A DNA stretch of 23,580 bases, from NCBI GenBank assembly GCA_900642245.1, contig CAAAJI010000119.1:132992-156571 (forward strand). The letters are read 5' to 3'. Made by a program: the position numbers and the translations under genes. The notes below the pieces were generated by a model. It searched no databases, had not been told where the DNA came from, and saw only the letters and a program-made list of their open reading frames with translations. This document shows positions 1-9,132 of the stretch, in pieces (the stretch's first letter is position 1; the number at the start of each line of letters is the position of its first letter). This DNA comes from Fragilaria radians (lineage: Eukaryota; Bacillariophyta; Fragilariophyceae; Fragilariales; Fragilariaceae).

Positions 1-836
1 TTTACTCAGAGGTAGCCAAAACCTCTTCAGCATTAAAAGTTGAATTGGTGACTCCTTCAATGTCATGAACAAGTTTTATTTCAATATAGATGCATTTTCT
101 GGAAGAAGTTACGGTGAGAGAAACATACACGTATCAAAATTGGCATAAATTCCATTATTTTAGTCTCTATCAGTCTAAGCTGAGTTTTTAATGAATGCCA
201 AGGGTGATCACATTATTGTGATTTCTCAACAATCAATTAGATTTTTTGCATTTCTTCGACAGTATTCGAGTGGTTGATTGACAATAAGCTGCATTGATTA
301 AGCTGGTATAATTTGTATATTCCAGCCCTAAATTTGTCATGAGAAGAAATCACGGAATTGAAAAAAATGGTAACAGTGAGAATGCAAGTCCATTTAATGG
401 CATCTAACCATTCAACAGATCATTGATCAAGGTCTGTGTGTTACCACCATTACCTTCAAACTCCTTGATTCAAAGAGGTGCAATGGAAGCATTTTTGGGT
501 TTCATGCCTTCAGATGAGGATTAGATGATCACATCATCATTGACATGGTTTGTTTCTAAAGGAAGTGGTGAAGCTTGTCCCAGAGTATTGATACTGATAG
601 GAGGGTTGGATGATCTCTTTGGAAGGCTAAATGTCAACTTGAATAGTAGCAGCGGTTCACTTGGCAAGGCGTCATGGCAGAGTAGGAAGGATCTTGACTT
701 ATTAAGCGCAGAAGAAGCGTATTTGTTCTTAGAACCTGTCGGGGCAGAAAGCAGCAAGAAGTGTGCACTGAATCAAAGGAAGTGAAAGTTGGTTATGTAA
801 CATAACTCTTTAGATATCATTTATTGTTTGGAGTTA
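1..836. other. No recognisable gene; left edge of retroelement graveyard
   Basis: This stretch has overlapping open frames on both strands at about 521-785 (86 codons plus, 78 codons minus). Neither shows a domain or motif I recognise. The minus frame has a proline- and serine-rich composition. A short minus frame of about 43 codons runs from 130 to a stop at position 2. The stretch lies downstream (in minus orientation) of the copia RNase H relic, so it may contain the 3' end of that element, but I could not identify an LTR. Confidence 0.4.
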
Positions 837-930
837 GTGGGATTGAAATCAGAGTTTCCAAGAACATCAAAGTGTGTGTGGGATTAAGATAAGATTTTCC
901 GGGAACATTCTTGTGTGGGATTCAAAGTCC
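837..930. repeat. Degenerate tandem repeat, about 37-41 bp unit, 2.4 copies
   Basis: Three successive units start with GTGGGATT at 837, 878 and 915. The first two share the order GTGGGATT, an A/G-rich spacer, TTTCC, then GGAACA or AGAACA. Units are 41 and 37 bp and the third is partial. It sits past the 3' end of the minus-strand copia RNase H relic, where an LTR would be expected, so it may be part of a decayed LTR. That placement is inference. Confidence 0.55.
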
Positions 931-1244
931 ATCAAGTTCTCCTAAGACTTATTAATGTTTCATTGATAAACGCTTAAAGCGTAATTTCTAGTTGTGTACT
1001 GCAAGAAATACTGATGTATGTATGTGTGCAACAGGTGGATTCCGTAGTACGTCGAGGATCAAAGCAAAATTCTTGAGCAAATTTTCAGTCATGTCCAATT
1101 TACATGCAAGAAATTACTGGAAATGAGAAAGAGAAGACATTGTGTTCATAATTAGAATGATGCATTGGTAGGGGGTGAGTAGTACGACTAGAGTGCAAAA
1201 TTGAAGGGTCATTGCATTTGGGTCATTCGTAAAAAAAGAAATAT

Positions 1245-1790
1245 AGAATTGATGTGAATTGCATTTTGCTTTCACTCCCTCATCTGCTTGATTAGCTGCT
1301 GCAGTATGTTGTTTGTTGTTGTGTGTTTGTGTAACTGGATGAACAGTTCTTGTTCATGCAATTTTGTTAGGATATGGATCTGATGATACTTGACCTTGGG
1401 CGTATCTTTGGTAATGTGATAAGTTCATGTGCTCCAGAGTTGTCTTCATATAGGCGGCAGTGGATATCAGGTAAACTGCTGATGGTAGCATCCAATTCTG
1501 CGTCACTTCAGTTACTAGGTCAATAAAAAGAATCACCTCACATAGTTCTGTGGAAAGAGAGATGAATTCAGCCTATGTAGTACTCAGAGTTGTTTCTGTT
1601 GCATCATGGATGCCGAGACCAATGGACAAGCTGCATATGTGACCAAATAGCCTAACCTGGACGTTGCTCTGTTCATGTCTTCCATTGTAATTGACTTCTC
1701 CCAGCTTTCAATAAAGTCAGCATCAGCCCAATAGTGGATGATGTGATTCTAAGGATTTTAGGTGAAGCCAAGGTTACTCGTGCCAGGAAA
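1245..1790 (-). mobile_element. Ty1/copia RNase H relic, decayed (minus strand)
   Basis: Read on the minus strand, this holds the C-terminal RNase H part of a copia polyprotein, spread over shifted frames. Visible blocks in order are ADADFIESW (family consensus DADFxGxW), then LGYLVTYAACP, then ETTLSTT followed by an in-frame stop and AEFISLSTELCEV (the STTEAEYxALS block), then YEDNSGAHELITLPKIRPRS (the EDN.GA and RPR block). At least one in-frame stop and two frame changes show it is dead. The order and spacing of the blocks match the end of copia pol. A diverged second copy lies on the same strand at 15300-15720. The start and end given are approximate, because no LTR was found. Confidence 0.75.
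1557..1710 (-). repeat. Dispersed repeat copy A (copia RNase H; partner at 15532-15683)
   Basis: About 150 bp here aligns by eye with 15532-15683, sharing GAGAGATG, TTCAG, TAGTACTCAGAG, TGGATGCC, AGACC, TGGACAA, GTCTTCCATT and CAGCTTT in the same order with small gaps. I estimate roughly three quarters identity. Both copies encode the RNase H block on the minus strand, so the repeat is two members of one retroelement family. Confidence 0.75.
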
Positions 1791-2356
1791 GTATCTTGAA
1801 ATACATTTGAGGGGGGCTGGCATGTGATTACTTTTGTAATGAAGTGAAGCAGGCACATACATCTGCAGAATATGCAAGTGTTGGCTCTTGTATGTGGTTC
1901 ACTGACTATCATGGTTCTAGCTTTGTCTGTGATGTCAGCTACTATTAATACATCAAGAGGAGCATGGGGCAGCAGTTAACCTATCTTGTTTGTCCTTTAA
2001 AAATTCCAACATATACCCGCATTTCATAACTTGCTGATTGGCAAGTGAAGTAGACCTTGTATCTATCTGGCAACCAGATTACTTCACAGATGCGCTAAAT
2101 GGTCCTAATTAATGTTAGGAAGTGTTAGGCGATACGTAACAAGAGATGCATACTGATTTTATACTTTATTTTCCTGCAAGTAGACCAATTTCAGTAAAAT
2201 GCCACAGTAGTTCAGAAGCCACAAACCACATCACTTGCAGCGAAATAGGACTTTTTGAGTTTCATAGTTGCTTTTCAGAAAGGAGCAAGTCTCCATTCAG
2301 AAGGAGCATCTTGGGTCTGAACGAAAGACAGCAGCAAGATTCAATTCAGCACCAAC
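1791..2356. other. No recognisable gene
   Basis: Open frames here are short and overlapping and have no recognisable motif. Upstream reverse transcriptase of the minus-strand copia relic would be expected here, but I could not recognise it. Confidence 0.4.
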
Positions 2357-2743
2357 GTGCTAATTGCATTAAGCTTTTCAGGTGATACAAAGGTGAAGTC
2401 TCAAGATGACAGGGCAGTAGTGGCTGCAGAAAGGAAAGAAATAAGGCTGGAGAACTATCACAGGATGCTGAGATATCCCTCAATTGATTCCACCAAGCTG
2501 GCAAAAAAAGGTTGGTTTGAATATCACTTGAAGCCTCAAGACTACCAAAACTGCATGCTTGCAAAGATTTGTAAAAAAGACCTCAAGAAGGTGATTGAGA
2601 ACAAATCCATGACTCCTAGGGAGCATCTTGTGATGAATGACATTGTCATCAAGCAGGAACGCTTGGGGAAACTGAATATCGGGGTGCTGATTGAAGATCA
2701 ATACTCCAAGATGAAGTGGAGTATTTTTACAAAACGGAAATGA
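2357..2743 (+). CDS. Unidentified open frame, 128 codons, lysine/arginine-rich
   Basis: The frame is open from 2321 to a TAA stop at 2741-2743. It has no ATG before 2465, so the full frame is either an exon or a fragment; from that ATG it would give 92 residues. A pyrimidine-rich tract ending in CAG at 2379-2381 could be a splice acceptor. The product is basic and hydrophilic, with segments such as KKGWFEYHLKPQDY and TPREHLVMNDIVIKQERL. Its composition is protein-like and it is the longest clean frame in this part of the window. I do not recognise the family. It abuts the truncated end of the gypsy relic, which runs on the other strand, so it may be a piece of another mobile element. It could also be a host exon or a chance frame. 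Confidence 0.35.
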   Translation: MLIALSFSGDTKVKSQDDRAVVAAERKEIRLENYHRMLRYPSIDSTKLAKKGWFEYHLKPQDYQNCMLAKICKKDLKKVIENKSMTPREHLVMNDIVIKQERLGKLNIGVLIEDQYSKMKWSIFTKRK

Positions 2744-3146
2744 TTGCTTTTATCAGGAAACTGAAGGCTAAGGGAGCCATGTGGAATTCTCCTAATGTGC
2801 CATCAAAAAGATGTTGATATTTTTGGAGTACTTGGAATAATTGGTGATGTTCCTCTTCATTGAGGCTTTCACAAGTCTTTGTGACTTCTTCTAAGATTGC
2901 AGGTTTATATTCTGCATCAAGGATTTTGGTGGAACAAGAAAACTCATCCATTTCATTTGCAGTGAAGTAGATCTCAGTAATGGCCTTCTGAGAATTCAGA
3001 GAGCCTCTGTCTTTCATTGGGATTGTATCAGTGTCCCATGTAACAGTTTTATCATTGAAATTAAGTATAATACCTAATTTTCCGAGCAGATCTCGGCCAA
3101 TGATCATCCTATATATGCTTCTTGAGATTGAATTCTGGAAGCACAA
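2727..3146 (-). pseudogene. Gypsy protease C-terminus and pre-RT linker, frameshifted
   Basis: This minus frame carries the retropepsin flap-side end (MIIGRDLLGKLGIILNF, matching the family's IIGRDLL..LGI block). A linker follows, leading to YQHLFDGTLGEFHMAPLA, which matches the short conserved block just before gypsy reverse transcriptase. The frame differs from that of the protease N-terminal half (3109-3417), so at least one frameshift lies in the 3109-3146 overlap. Recognisable gypsy sequence ends near 2770. Confidence 0.8.
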
Positions 3147-3417
3147 AGGTTACTACTCCAGTTTTATCAGTTGTAAACTGACCATTCATTGCACTCCAAG
3201 TGGTTTTATTCTCTATATTTTGTTTGATGATATCCTTGGAGGTATAAGCCTCAAGAATTATGCTGCTACTAGCACCGGTACCAGCCAGTGCTCTAAGCCC
3301 ATGTTCCTCATGATTGACATTGAGGGTCACCACTAATTTGGTGGTTGGGTGAGAATTTTCAACTAGTTTTACACTAGGTCTACTGATATAAGGAAGAAAT
3401 AAAAAATATTCCTCCAT
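3109..3417 (-). pseudogene. Gypsy retropepsin N-terminal half with mutated active site
   Basis: The block LRALAGTGASSSIIL corresponds to the retropepsin signature LxDTGASSSxI. The catalytic aspartate codon is GGT at 3280-3282 (minus), giving Gly-Thr-Gly in place of Asp-Thr-Gly; a single A-to-G change from GAT would explain it. Retropepsins need this residue, so this copy could not process its polyprotein. The frame continues as NGQFTTDKTGVVTFVLPEF, typical of the protease core, before shifting into the next fragment. Confidence 0.8.
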
Positions 3418-3519
3418 TTCATCACTACTATTAGTTAGATTAAACTCAGTTGAGAGTAGGGATTCAGCCTTCCTCTTTTTAGGATTTTCTGCCTTTGCAG
3501 GTTTTAACTGCTTTTAAGG

Positions 3520-3967
3520 GTGTTATTCTCCTCAATTAGAAAGGATAAGGCCTTTTTCCGGGAGCAGCCTTGGTCCCATGTTGGGCCTTTTTGTGCTGTT
3601 TGGCCTTTGCAATTTCTCTGCAATTGGCCGTGTTGTGGTTATTTTTGTCACAGTAGTGACACCACATTTTGGTCTTCTGTTTCTTCCTAGTACTACCTAT
3701 ACCTACACTACTGGTAAGAGAAATGTTATTATCTACTGCTACGGTTGGAGCTGGTCCATTCGTGCGTCAAATCTTGTCTAGATTCTCTAGACAAATGAAA
3801 TACAAAACTGCCGATTCGCAATCCATTTCGAAAATATCAATGTTGGCTGAAACCATTGCTTCATGCCAATTTGGAGGTTTGGCCTGATCAAGAATCTCAA
3901 TGATTTCCTCTTTGTTAGCAAGTCTTCTATTCAGATGGTAAAGAGATGATGAGAGTTGATAGCACAC
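3520..3967 (-). pseudogene. Gypsy gag C-terminal half with intact CCHC zinc knuckle
   Basis: The minus frame reads PPNWHEAMVSANIDIFEM, then LENLDKI, a TGA stop at 3767-3769, and continues in the same frame as RTNGPAPTVAV. The stop replaces a codon followed by Arg, so CGA-to-TGA decay or a single insertion-free substitution is plausible. The frame then reaches the zinc knuckle CHYCDKNNHNTANC at 3620-3661, a perfect CX2CX4HX4C, followed by a basic stretch. The knuckle binds retroelement RNA in functional gag proteins. This is the best-preserved part of the relic. Confidence 0.85.
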
Positions 3968-4282
3968 ACAAGATGCACTAAAAGTTGAGTTGTGATTACT
4001 AAATTACTCTTTACTTATTGCTGACTCACGAACTTGCTGATTCACATTCTTTGTGAATATTCATATTTCCTTAATGATTAACCTAAACATATAAATTGCT
4101 AATGTGAATGAACGTAAGGGATATTCCAATACGTCTTGAGTGAGAGGGGTAGGATTTTCCTCAGGAAAAACAGTAGGTAGCTCTTAAGCTCATTGAGACT
4201 TTCTACAAACTCTTGAACCGTAGTATTACGTCCAATGAAGAGGCATCTACTCATGTAATACTTTTGCACCCTAATGGCGCGC

Positions 4283-4694
4283 CTAGAGATATAGGCTAAT
4301 CCTGTCTCTAAATACTAGTTCTAACAACTCCTGATCCTTGATTTCAATGTCTTCACCACCACATCTTTTTGAAAGATGATGCTCAAAAAAGAGAGAGCAT
4401 GTCCCTTCAACATCGTACGTAGCATCTTAGTCCTATCTGATGGCTTTTTCAAGGCAACTCCAAATCATGGTAACCCATCAACCACCTGATGTACTCCTCT
4501 GGGCTTCCGTCCTTAAAGATGAAGAACTCCTTGGAAAATCGGGTAGCAGGGTTGGCAGGGGCAACAAGAAACTCAACTCTGATGGACTCCACCTTCTCAG
4601 AATCAGCACCCTTGGCCTCCAACTTCTTCAATTTGGTCACAAAGGGAATGGGGGGGGGGGGTTTCTCACACATAGTTGGAAGGATTTGTTTCAA
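4283..4694 (-). pseudogene. Gypsy gag N-terminal half, frameshifted
   Basis: The minus frame from 4694 contains a proline run encoded by the G12 homopolymer, then FSKEFFIFKDGSPEEYIRWL, a typical gag core entry (F..G.PEE.I.W). It stops at 4449-4451, but the reading continues in a shifted frame as KKPSDRTKMLRTMLKGHALS and on to a TAG at 4283-4285. One frameshift near 4450 and the stop at 4283 are visible. Between 4283 and 3967 the sequence is decayed; a short A/T-rich stretch near 3980-4120 does not read as gag. Confidence 0.75.
4650..4661. repeat. G12 homopolymer
   Basis: Twelve consecutive G residues on the plus strand (C12 on the coding minus strand, encoding a proline run in gag). Such a run is a slippage and sequencing-error hotspot, so its true length is uncertain. 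Confidence 0.9.
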
Positions 4695-4737
4695 AAACTA
4701 GATCATTGTACAAGCAGTAACAACCTGAGTGTGATCA

Positions 4738-4767
4738 CAGTGCTCTAAGCTGCAGTGCTCTAAGCTG
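4738..4767. repeat. Perfect tandem duplication of a 15-bp unit
   Basis: The unit CAGTGCTCTAAGCTG occurs twice head to tail (4738-4752 and 4753-4767), followed by a partial third copy CTCTAAG at 4768. It lies just upstream of the gypsy gag start in minus orientation. Confidence 0.9.
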
Positions 4768-5581
4768 CTCTAAGAGTTTATACAAATTGAAAATTATGAT
4801 CCAAAAAGTTACTTTTATTCTAGTTCTCTTGTGATTCAATTGCAACGTGCTTCCTTGACCGCATAGTCTCTTTAGGTTACGTGTTAGATTCAACACTTAA
4901 TATTTAGACTTTGTGATATTAGATTCACAACTTAGATTCATCAATCGTGAATCTTGATAGATTCCTGTTTGTTACTTAGGAATATGTAATAGTTATTCTT
5001 ACCGTATTGATATGACGGTCCTGAAAAGATGTTACATGATCTTCTTCATCTATAAGCAACATTAAGCATCACTAAACTCATATAAGACTATGTCTTAATT
5101 GACTTTTGTGGAAGGTATAGAAGGAATGGTTACTAATGTGGCCTATTCTAGTCTTAGATGAGAAAAAATAAGAATATTGATTCTACTATTGTTTACTATG
5201 TATTAACAATAACTTTGGACGTCTCCAGTATCGGTACACACACACATCTCTTAGCCTTAGTAATATTTATTGTATTATTAGACTGTATGCTATTTTTTAT
5301 ATTGTGGGGAGACTTAGGATGCTTATCTGTGACAACATTAGTCATTTGGATAATGAAATACAGAAAATAAAGGAAGTAGCAGACACCCGTTTGTGATTAT
5401 GTGGAAGGAAAATGCTTTGGACTAGAACAAAATTGAATGAAATAAATCAATCAGTTGAAGCCAAAACTTTGAGGAATTTCAGACCTCAGTCACAAACCTT
5501 TCATTTGGTGGTATCTGCCCCTTCAAGTATTCTTCTAAATGGGAGAGGATTATGATAAAAAACATTGCTATCCCGAAGCCT
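4768..5581. other. AT-rich non-coding stretch with short repeats
   Basis: No supported gene. A 70-codon plus frame at 5158-5370 is strongly hydrophobic, but its hydrophobicity follows from T-rich sequence and it has no recognisable domain. The 5' LTR and leader of the minus-strand gypsy relic should lie here, but I could not delimit them. Confidence 0.5.
4884..4954. repeat. Cluster of TTAGATTCA repeats with an inverted copy
   Basis: TTAGATTCA occurs at 4884-4892, 4919-4927 and 4932-4940. The inverted form TGAATCT at 4948-4954 can pair with AGATTCA at 4934-4940 across a 7-nt loop. It could be decayed LTR or leader sequence of the gypsy relic. Confidence 0.65.
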
Positions 5582-5589
5582 TATATAAG
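5582..5589 (+). promoter_or_regulatory. Candidate TATA box for the TCAIM-like gene
   Basis: TATATAAG ends 43 bp before the ATG at 5633. With the usual 25-35 bp from TATA box to transcription start, the 5' UTR would be only some 10-25 nt. The match is exact, but AT-rich background raises the chance of coincidence. Confidence 0.5.
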
Positions 5590-5632
5590 AATATGGTAAG
5601 GGGAGTGTCTCGATGAAATCCAGTTTGCTTTG

Positions 5633-7063
5633 ATGTCGTCTCGATCATTATACATATCTCGTATTCGCAGAGCATTTTTACTTCGAGTGCATCCTGATCG
5701 ATTTCGATCACATAATTCTCAAATTCGTAAGCAGCAGGCTGGATTAGTTCAAGCGATTTCCAATCGATTAGAACAACCAGATTTTCTTGCCTATGCCTTT
5801 CAGGAAAGGCTGCCTATACCAATTACGCCACAACCACATTATTCACAGGTCAGATACGTACTAGAGCACAAGGATGGTTCACTCAAAGATTATACGCTTA
5901 ATCTGAATGGAACTGTCGAAGAAATTTTGCATGCGATGGTGCATGCCCTACAGGAAATAGGCTTAACTTCATTGCCATTACCTCCATCATCCGTTCCTAA
6001 ACAACAACATCATTACCATGATCCTGACAATAATATGCATTGGGCCGGAAACGAGGAGTCATCACCTAGAGTAGATCATCAATATGATATCCATTCAAAC
6101 AAGGGTCGTGAATTGTTACATTTTTTGTCACAATTAGATTTTCAGGATATTTCCTCACGTAGGGCCAGTCGTATGGATGTTACAGCAACTGCGTCCGTGG
6201 TGAGGAAGGATTTTCAATTTTTGGCAGTCGATGGAACCGGCTTGGGATGGTCGAGTGCAACTCTTGCTATTTTGTTACGGAGTTTGGTTGATTTCTATGG
6301 AGAACACTCTGATAAGTTCCTTGTTACCTCCTACTACCCCTTGAGACTTGTGCTATCCTTAGAAGATCAGCCCCTAGATATTTTTGGAGGCTGCTTTTAT
6401 CTGAATCCCTCAGCAACTCCAATCCAATGGCTAGATCATTTCCTAAGTGTTACACCTGATGCCATGACAACGCTCAAAACATTACGACAACAATTGATTG
6501 AATCATCTATTCGAGTAAACAATTTTCTAGGTGCAACATTTCAGAAAGGCAATTCTTGCTCATCAAAAGAATATTTTGAATTAGTTCAGCGTTTGTCTCT
6601 CATGGCCCCTCACTCATGGCCCTCAGATTCGAGTTGCCATTCAATTGCATTGTTACGAGTCATCATCATGGTTGAATCTCCTCAAGCTTGCCGTCGTGCC
6701 ATCCTCACTTCAGAGGGACACATTCGAATCGGTGCTAGTATGACAAATGAGACAATAGTGTCTGCCGTATCATCATTGTTACCCAAGGCTAGAGAAAAGC
6801 TTGAGCACGTAAGGCTACAAAAGGAAAGTGCTCAAATACTCATCAAACAACTCCAATCGGAATTTGGAGTATCAAAGATACTATGCAGTAAAGTTGTCAA
6901 CGAGGAACAGTTTATTAAGTCGCTTGGACGATTGCTAAATGCAAGTGAGCGAGAGGAATTCAAAAGAAAACTAGTGGGAAATGCAATTGGAATCGTAGGA
7001 AGGGGTCATTTTTGCCATCTCGGTGATGATGGGTCAATAATGATTCCATGGGATTGGAAATAA
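5633..7063 (+). CDS. TCAIM-like protein (DUF4460 plus DUF4461), 476 aa
   Basis: Single uninterrupted frame. The start is the ATG at 5633: the in-frame codon before it is TTG, no earlier in-frame ATG exists, and a TAA lies at 5597. Residues about 8-50 match the DUF4460 entry, a J-domain-like segment with HPD at residues 20-22 (FLLRVHPDRF). Residues about 193-450 match DUF4461, beginning DFQFLAVDGTGLGWSS and continuing with LDIFGGCFYLNPSATPIQWL. Residues about 382-412 form a charged helix likely to be a coiled coil. Animal TCAIM (T-cell activation inhibitor, mitochondrial) has the same two domains; its molecular role is poorly defined, and the diatom protein need not share the immune function. 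Location in mitochondria is inferred from the family and from the Arg/Ser-rich, acid-poor first 19 residues, without a clear cleavable presequence. The domain order agrees, so I am fairly sure of the family and unsure of the function. Confidence 0.85.
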   Translation: MSSRSLYISRIRRAFLLRVHPDRFRSHNSQIRKQQAGLVQAISNRLEQPDFLAYAFQERLPIPITPQPHYSQVRYVLEHKDGSLKDYTLNLNGTVEEILHAMVHALQEIGLTSLPLPPSSVPKQQHHYHDPDNNMHWAGNEESSPRVDHQYDIHSNKGRELLHFLSQLDFQDISSRRASRMDVTATASVVRKDFQFLAVDGTGLGWSSATLAILLRSLVDFYGEHSDKFLVTSYYPLRLVLSLEDQPLDIFGGCFYLNPSATPIQWLDHFLSVTPDAMTTLKTLRQQLIESSIRVNNFLGATFQKGNSCSSKEYFELVQRLSLMAPHSWPSDSSCHSIALLRVIIMVESPQACRRAILTSEGHIRIGASMTNETIVSAVSSLLPKAREKLEHVRLQKESAQILIKQLQSEFGVSKILCSKVVNEEQFIKSLGRLLNASEREEFKRKLVGNAIGIVGRGHFCHLGDDGSIMIPWDWK

Positions 7064-9132
7064 GATTGTGAATTCTTTTTTTTTCATTTCTTCCTTCAGT
7101 CTTTTTAAGGATATTATGTTTCCTTACTATATGTGATACCAATGTGGATATTCTTGCTCCCTTAATGTGAGTATCTTCACCTTCAGATTTCCATTCTTGT
7201 CTGATGTACCTTACTTTATAGAATATCAACTTGATCATCCTTGAAAGTTTAAGTAATTATATTTGAAGTATTACACTCCAATGTTAAGGAAGATATCAGA
7301 TAAACAACTTCAAATCACTGTTCACCCGTTAGAGATTTAGCTTCATCATTAGAAGCCATTGGCCTTCCATTACAGACAAGTACGTATTCTCTAAATTTGT
7401 TTAAGACATTCTTTGAAGTGAAATTTCTAAGCACCTCTTCCTTCCACCGGCACTCTGGACAAAAAATAATGCTTTTCTTCTTTATGGGCTACGGCCTTTT
7501 GTTGGCTTAGTGACCACCAAATAGAATCACATAGTTACAATAATGTTGAACTTCAAAGACTCCATTTTAGAGTCAGTCTGAACTTTGAAATATTAATAAA
7601 GAAGCAAAATTGGTGGGAATCATTTCCAACACTTCAGGAATACATTATCTCGTAACGCTTATCAATTTGGTAAACATAACTATTAAGATGTGGTCTGTAA
7701 GGTGATTCTTCTCTTTAGAAAGATCTTATGATAAGACAAAATTCTGTTTACAGCCTTTAGATAATATTTTGTTGGTGACATGTAGAATCTACTCACAACA
7801 AATGTTGCAAGCACTGAACACAATATCATGTTATTGATCCTTTATATACAGAGTCTCAATGTTTAGATGGATGGAAACGTATTCAAACAACAATAAGGTG
7901 CAAGAAAATCATTGAACATTCCTAAATTATCATTATAAGGCTTCACAAACTGTTATTGAACTTTTATTTGTAAAGCCTTGATAAAAACTATACGTCATCT
8001 GGATTTGGAAATTCAACGCCTAGCATGTTGATTACCTTTGTAAAACTTAGACGTCACTCGTAAAAACATGCATTCTGAGAGATAAAGTATTCCCGAGAAT
8101 TAGAGTGAACGGATTTTGGGAGAACCAATGAACTCTTGAATGCAGAAGCTATAACTGCCATAGATGCTTCTCTTCGGAAACATTTCTAAGGCATAAGAAT
8201 TATAGGCAGCTTTGATCCACTGAGATAGAAAGATTTACTCCGAACATAGGTGTAACCATGAGCAAGTAAATTACACATCAAAACCTCTTTCATCTTGACT
8301 ATGTCTACTACAAAGTAAATTTCAAAAATCTCACATTAAAGTATCTACTTTATGCTGACTGATTAACTTCTGAAAAAATCCTAGAAATAAGCATGGTCAA
8401 TTGGGAGTGTAAATATTGCAAAGGTCACAAGCAGTAATGATTTTCTATCATACTATTGGTAAACATTTGATACCCACATACAATGCTAGCAACGAAAGCA
8501 GAAAGAACCTTGCATGTATTTTATGCTGGCTTCAGCTAGGTGAAACGAATCAATATCGTATGATAGAGTGAAAGAATTACAAACATCGATGCATTCCTTA
8601 TTAAGTATAGTGAAAATGTCAAGATATTTTCTTGAAGAATTATGAGTTTTTGGATTGTTAGATTGTAACTTTAAGTATCTAGTATGGAAAGGCAAGCCTA
8701 TGACTGAGGGTCAGTTCTTGTTGAAAGGTCTTAAATATTGTCTTGATGTTTATAAAAACAAAATTCGAGATGAAGGAATTGATTTATCAAAGTTCGAAAA
8801 AAAGCAAATTATGATATTGGTGAGAATATTGAAAGCCACAAAACGATTTGAGGTAAGGTGTTGAATAGACTCTTGAAAATCATTATTAGTGTAGCTTTAA
8901 GAATTCAATTTCATCCCTTACATTTGAATAACTATGAACACAGGGCTATAAATAGCAAACTTAGGTTTGAGATTTAGGGATAATATTTTCAATCATCATG
9001 TGGATGATGTCAGCACGATAGTAATAATGAAGTAACGTTCAAGGCGTTGAACTCTTTGCGTCACAAATCTGACTTACCAACGTTTCTCAAGACACAGTTT
9101 GTTGCGTAAAAATGTACGTTGCCTTTTCAAAC
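7064..9132. other. Intergenic, about 2 kb, no recognisable gene
   Basis: AT-rich sequence between the TCAIM-like gene and the DUF6824 gene. A T-rich run follows the upstream stop at about 7076-7085. A plus-strand frame has its first ATG at 8701 and a stop at 8862-8864 (54 codons, lysine-rich, no recognisable domain). I saw no retroelement motifs, tRNA or other RNA gene. Confidence 0.5.
7937..7979. repeat. Imperfect inverted repeat, 13-bp arms, 17-nt loop
   Basis: AAGGCTTCACAAA at 7937-7949 pairs with TTTGTAAAGCCTT at 7967-7979 in 12 of 13 positions. It would form a hairpin in RNA or DNA. It lies in the long intergenic stretch with no gene attached. Confidence 0.7.

Larger units (their letters stand above)
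2744..4694 (-). mobile_element. Ty3/gypsy retrotransposon relic: gag-zinc knuckle-protease, truncated before RT
   Basis: Reading down the minus strand from 4694, the order is gag core, CCHC zinc knuckle, retropepsin, then the linker that precedes reverse transcriptase (LFDGTLGEFHM near 2780). This is the 5' half of a Ty3/gypsy element. In-frame stops and frameshifts occur in every part, and the protease active-site aspartate is lost. The reverse transcriptase, RNase H and integrase that should follow below 2744 are absent and replaced by unrelated sequence. The 5' LTR, expected above about 4750, was not identified. Confidence 0.85.

Noticed and set aside
521..785. Overlapping frames on both strands (86 and 78 codons)
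   Set aside because: Neither shows a recognisable domain; each may be the shadow of the other, and the region borders a decayed retroelement.
3031..3336. 101-codon plus frame
   Set aside because: Antisense shadow of the gypsy protease and pre-RT linker.
4020..4060. Short inverted repeat ATTCACA / TGTGAAT
   Set aside because: Arms of only 7 bp in AT-rich DNA are expected by chance.
4440..4748. 102-codon plus frame
   Set aside because: Antisense shadow of gypsy gag; it runs through the G12 homopolymer.
5158..5370. 70-codon hydrophobic plus-strand frame with two possible membrane segments
   Set aside because: Hydrophobicity follows from T-rich DNA (TTN codons). There is no family match, and it lies in the probable LTR/leader of a dead gypsy element.
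5591..5605. ATG followed by GTAAGG upstream of the TCAIM-like gene, a possible short first exon and splice donor
   Set aside because: The TATA box lies directly before it and the main frame already begins with a good DUF4460 entry at 5633; no matching acceptor was evident.
6960..7238. 92-codon minus frame past the TCAIM-like stop
   Set aside because: Overlaps the end of a well-supported gene on the other strand and has no motif.
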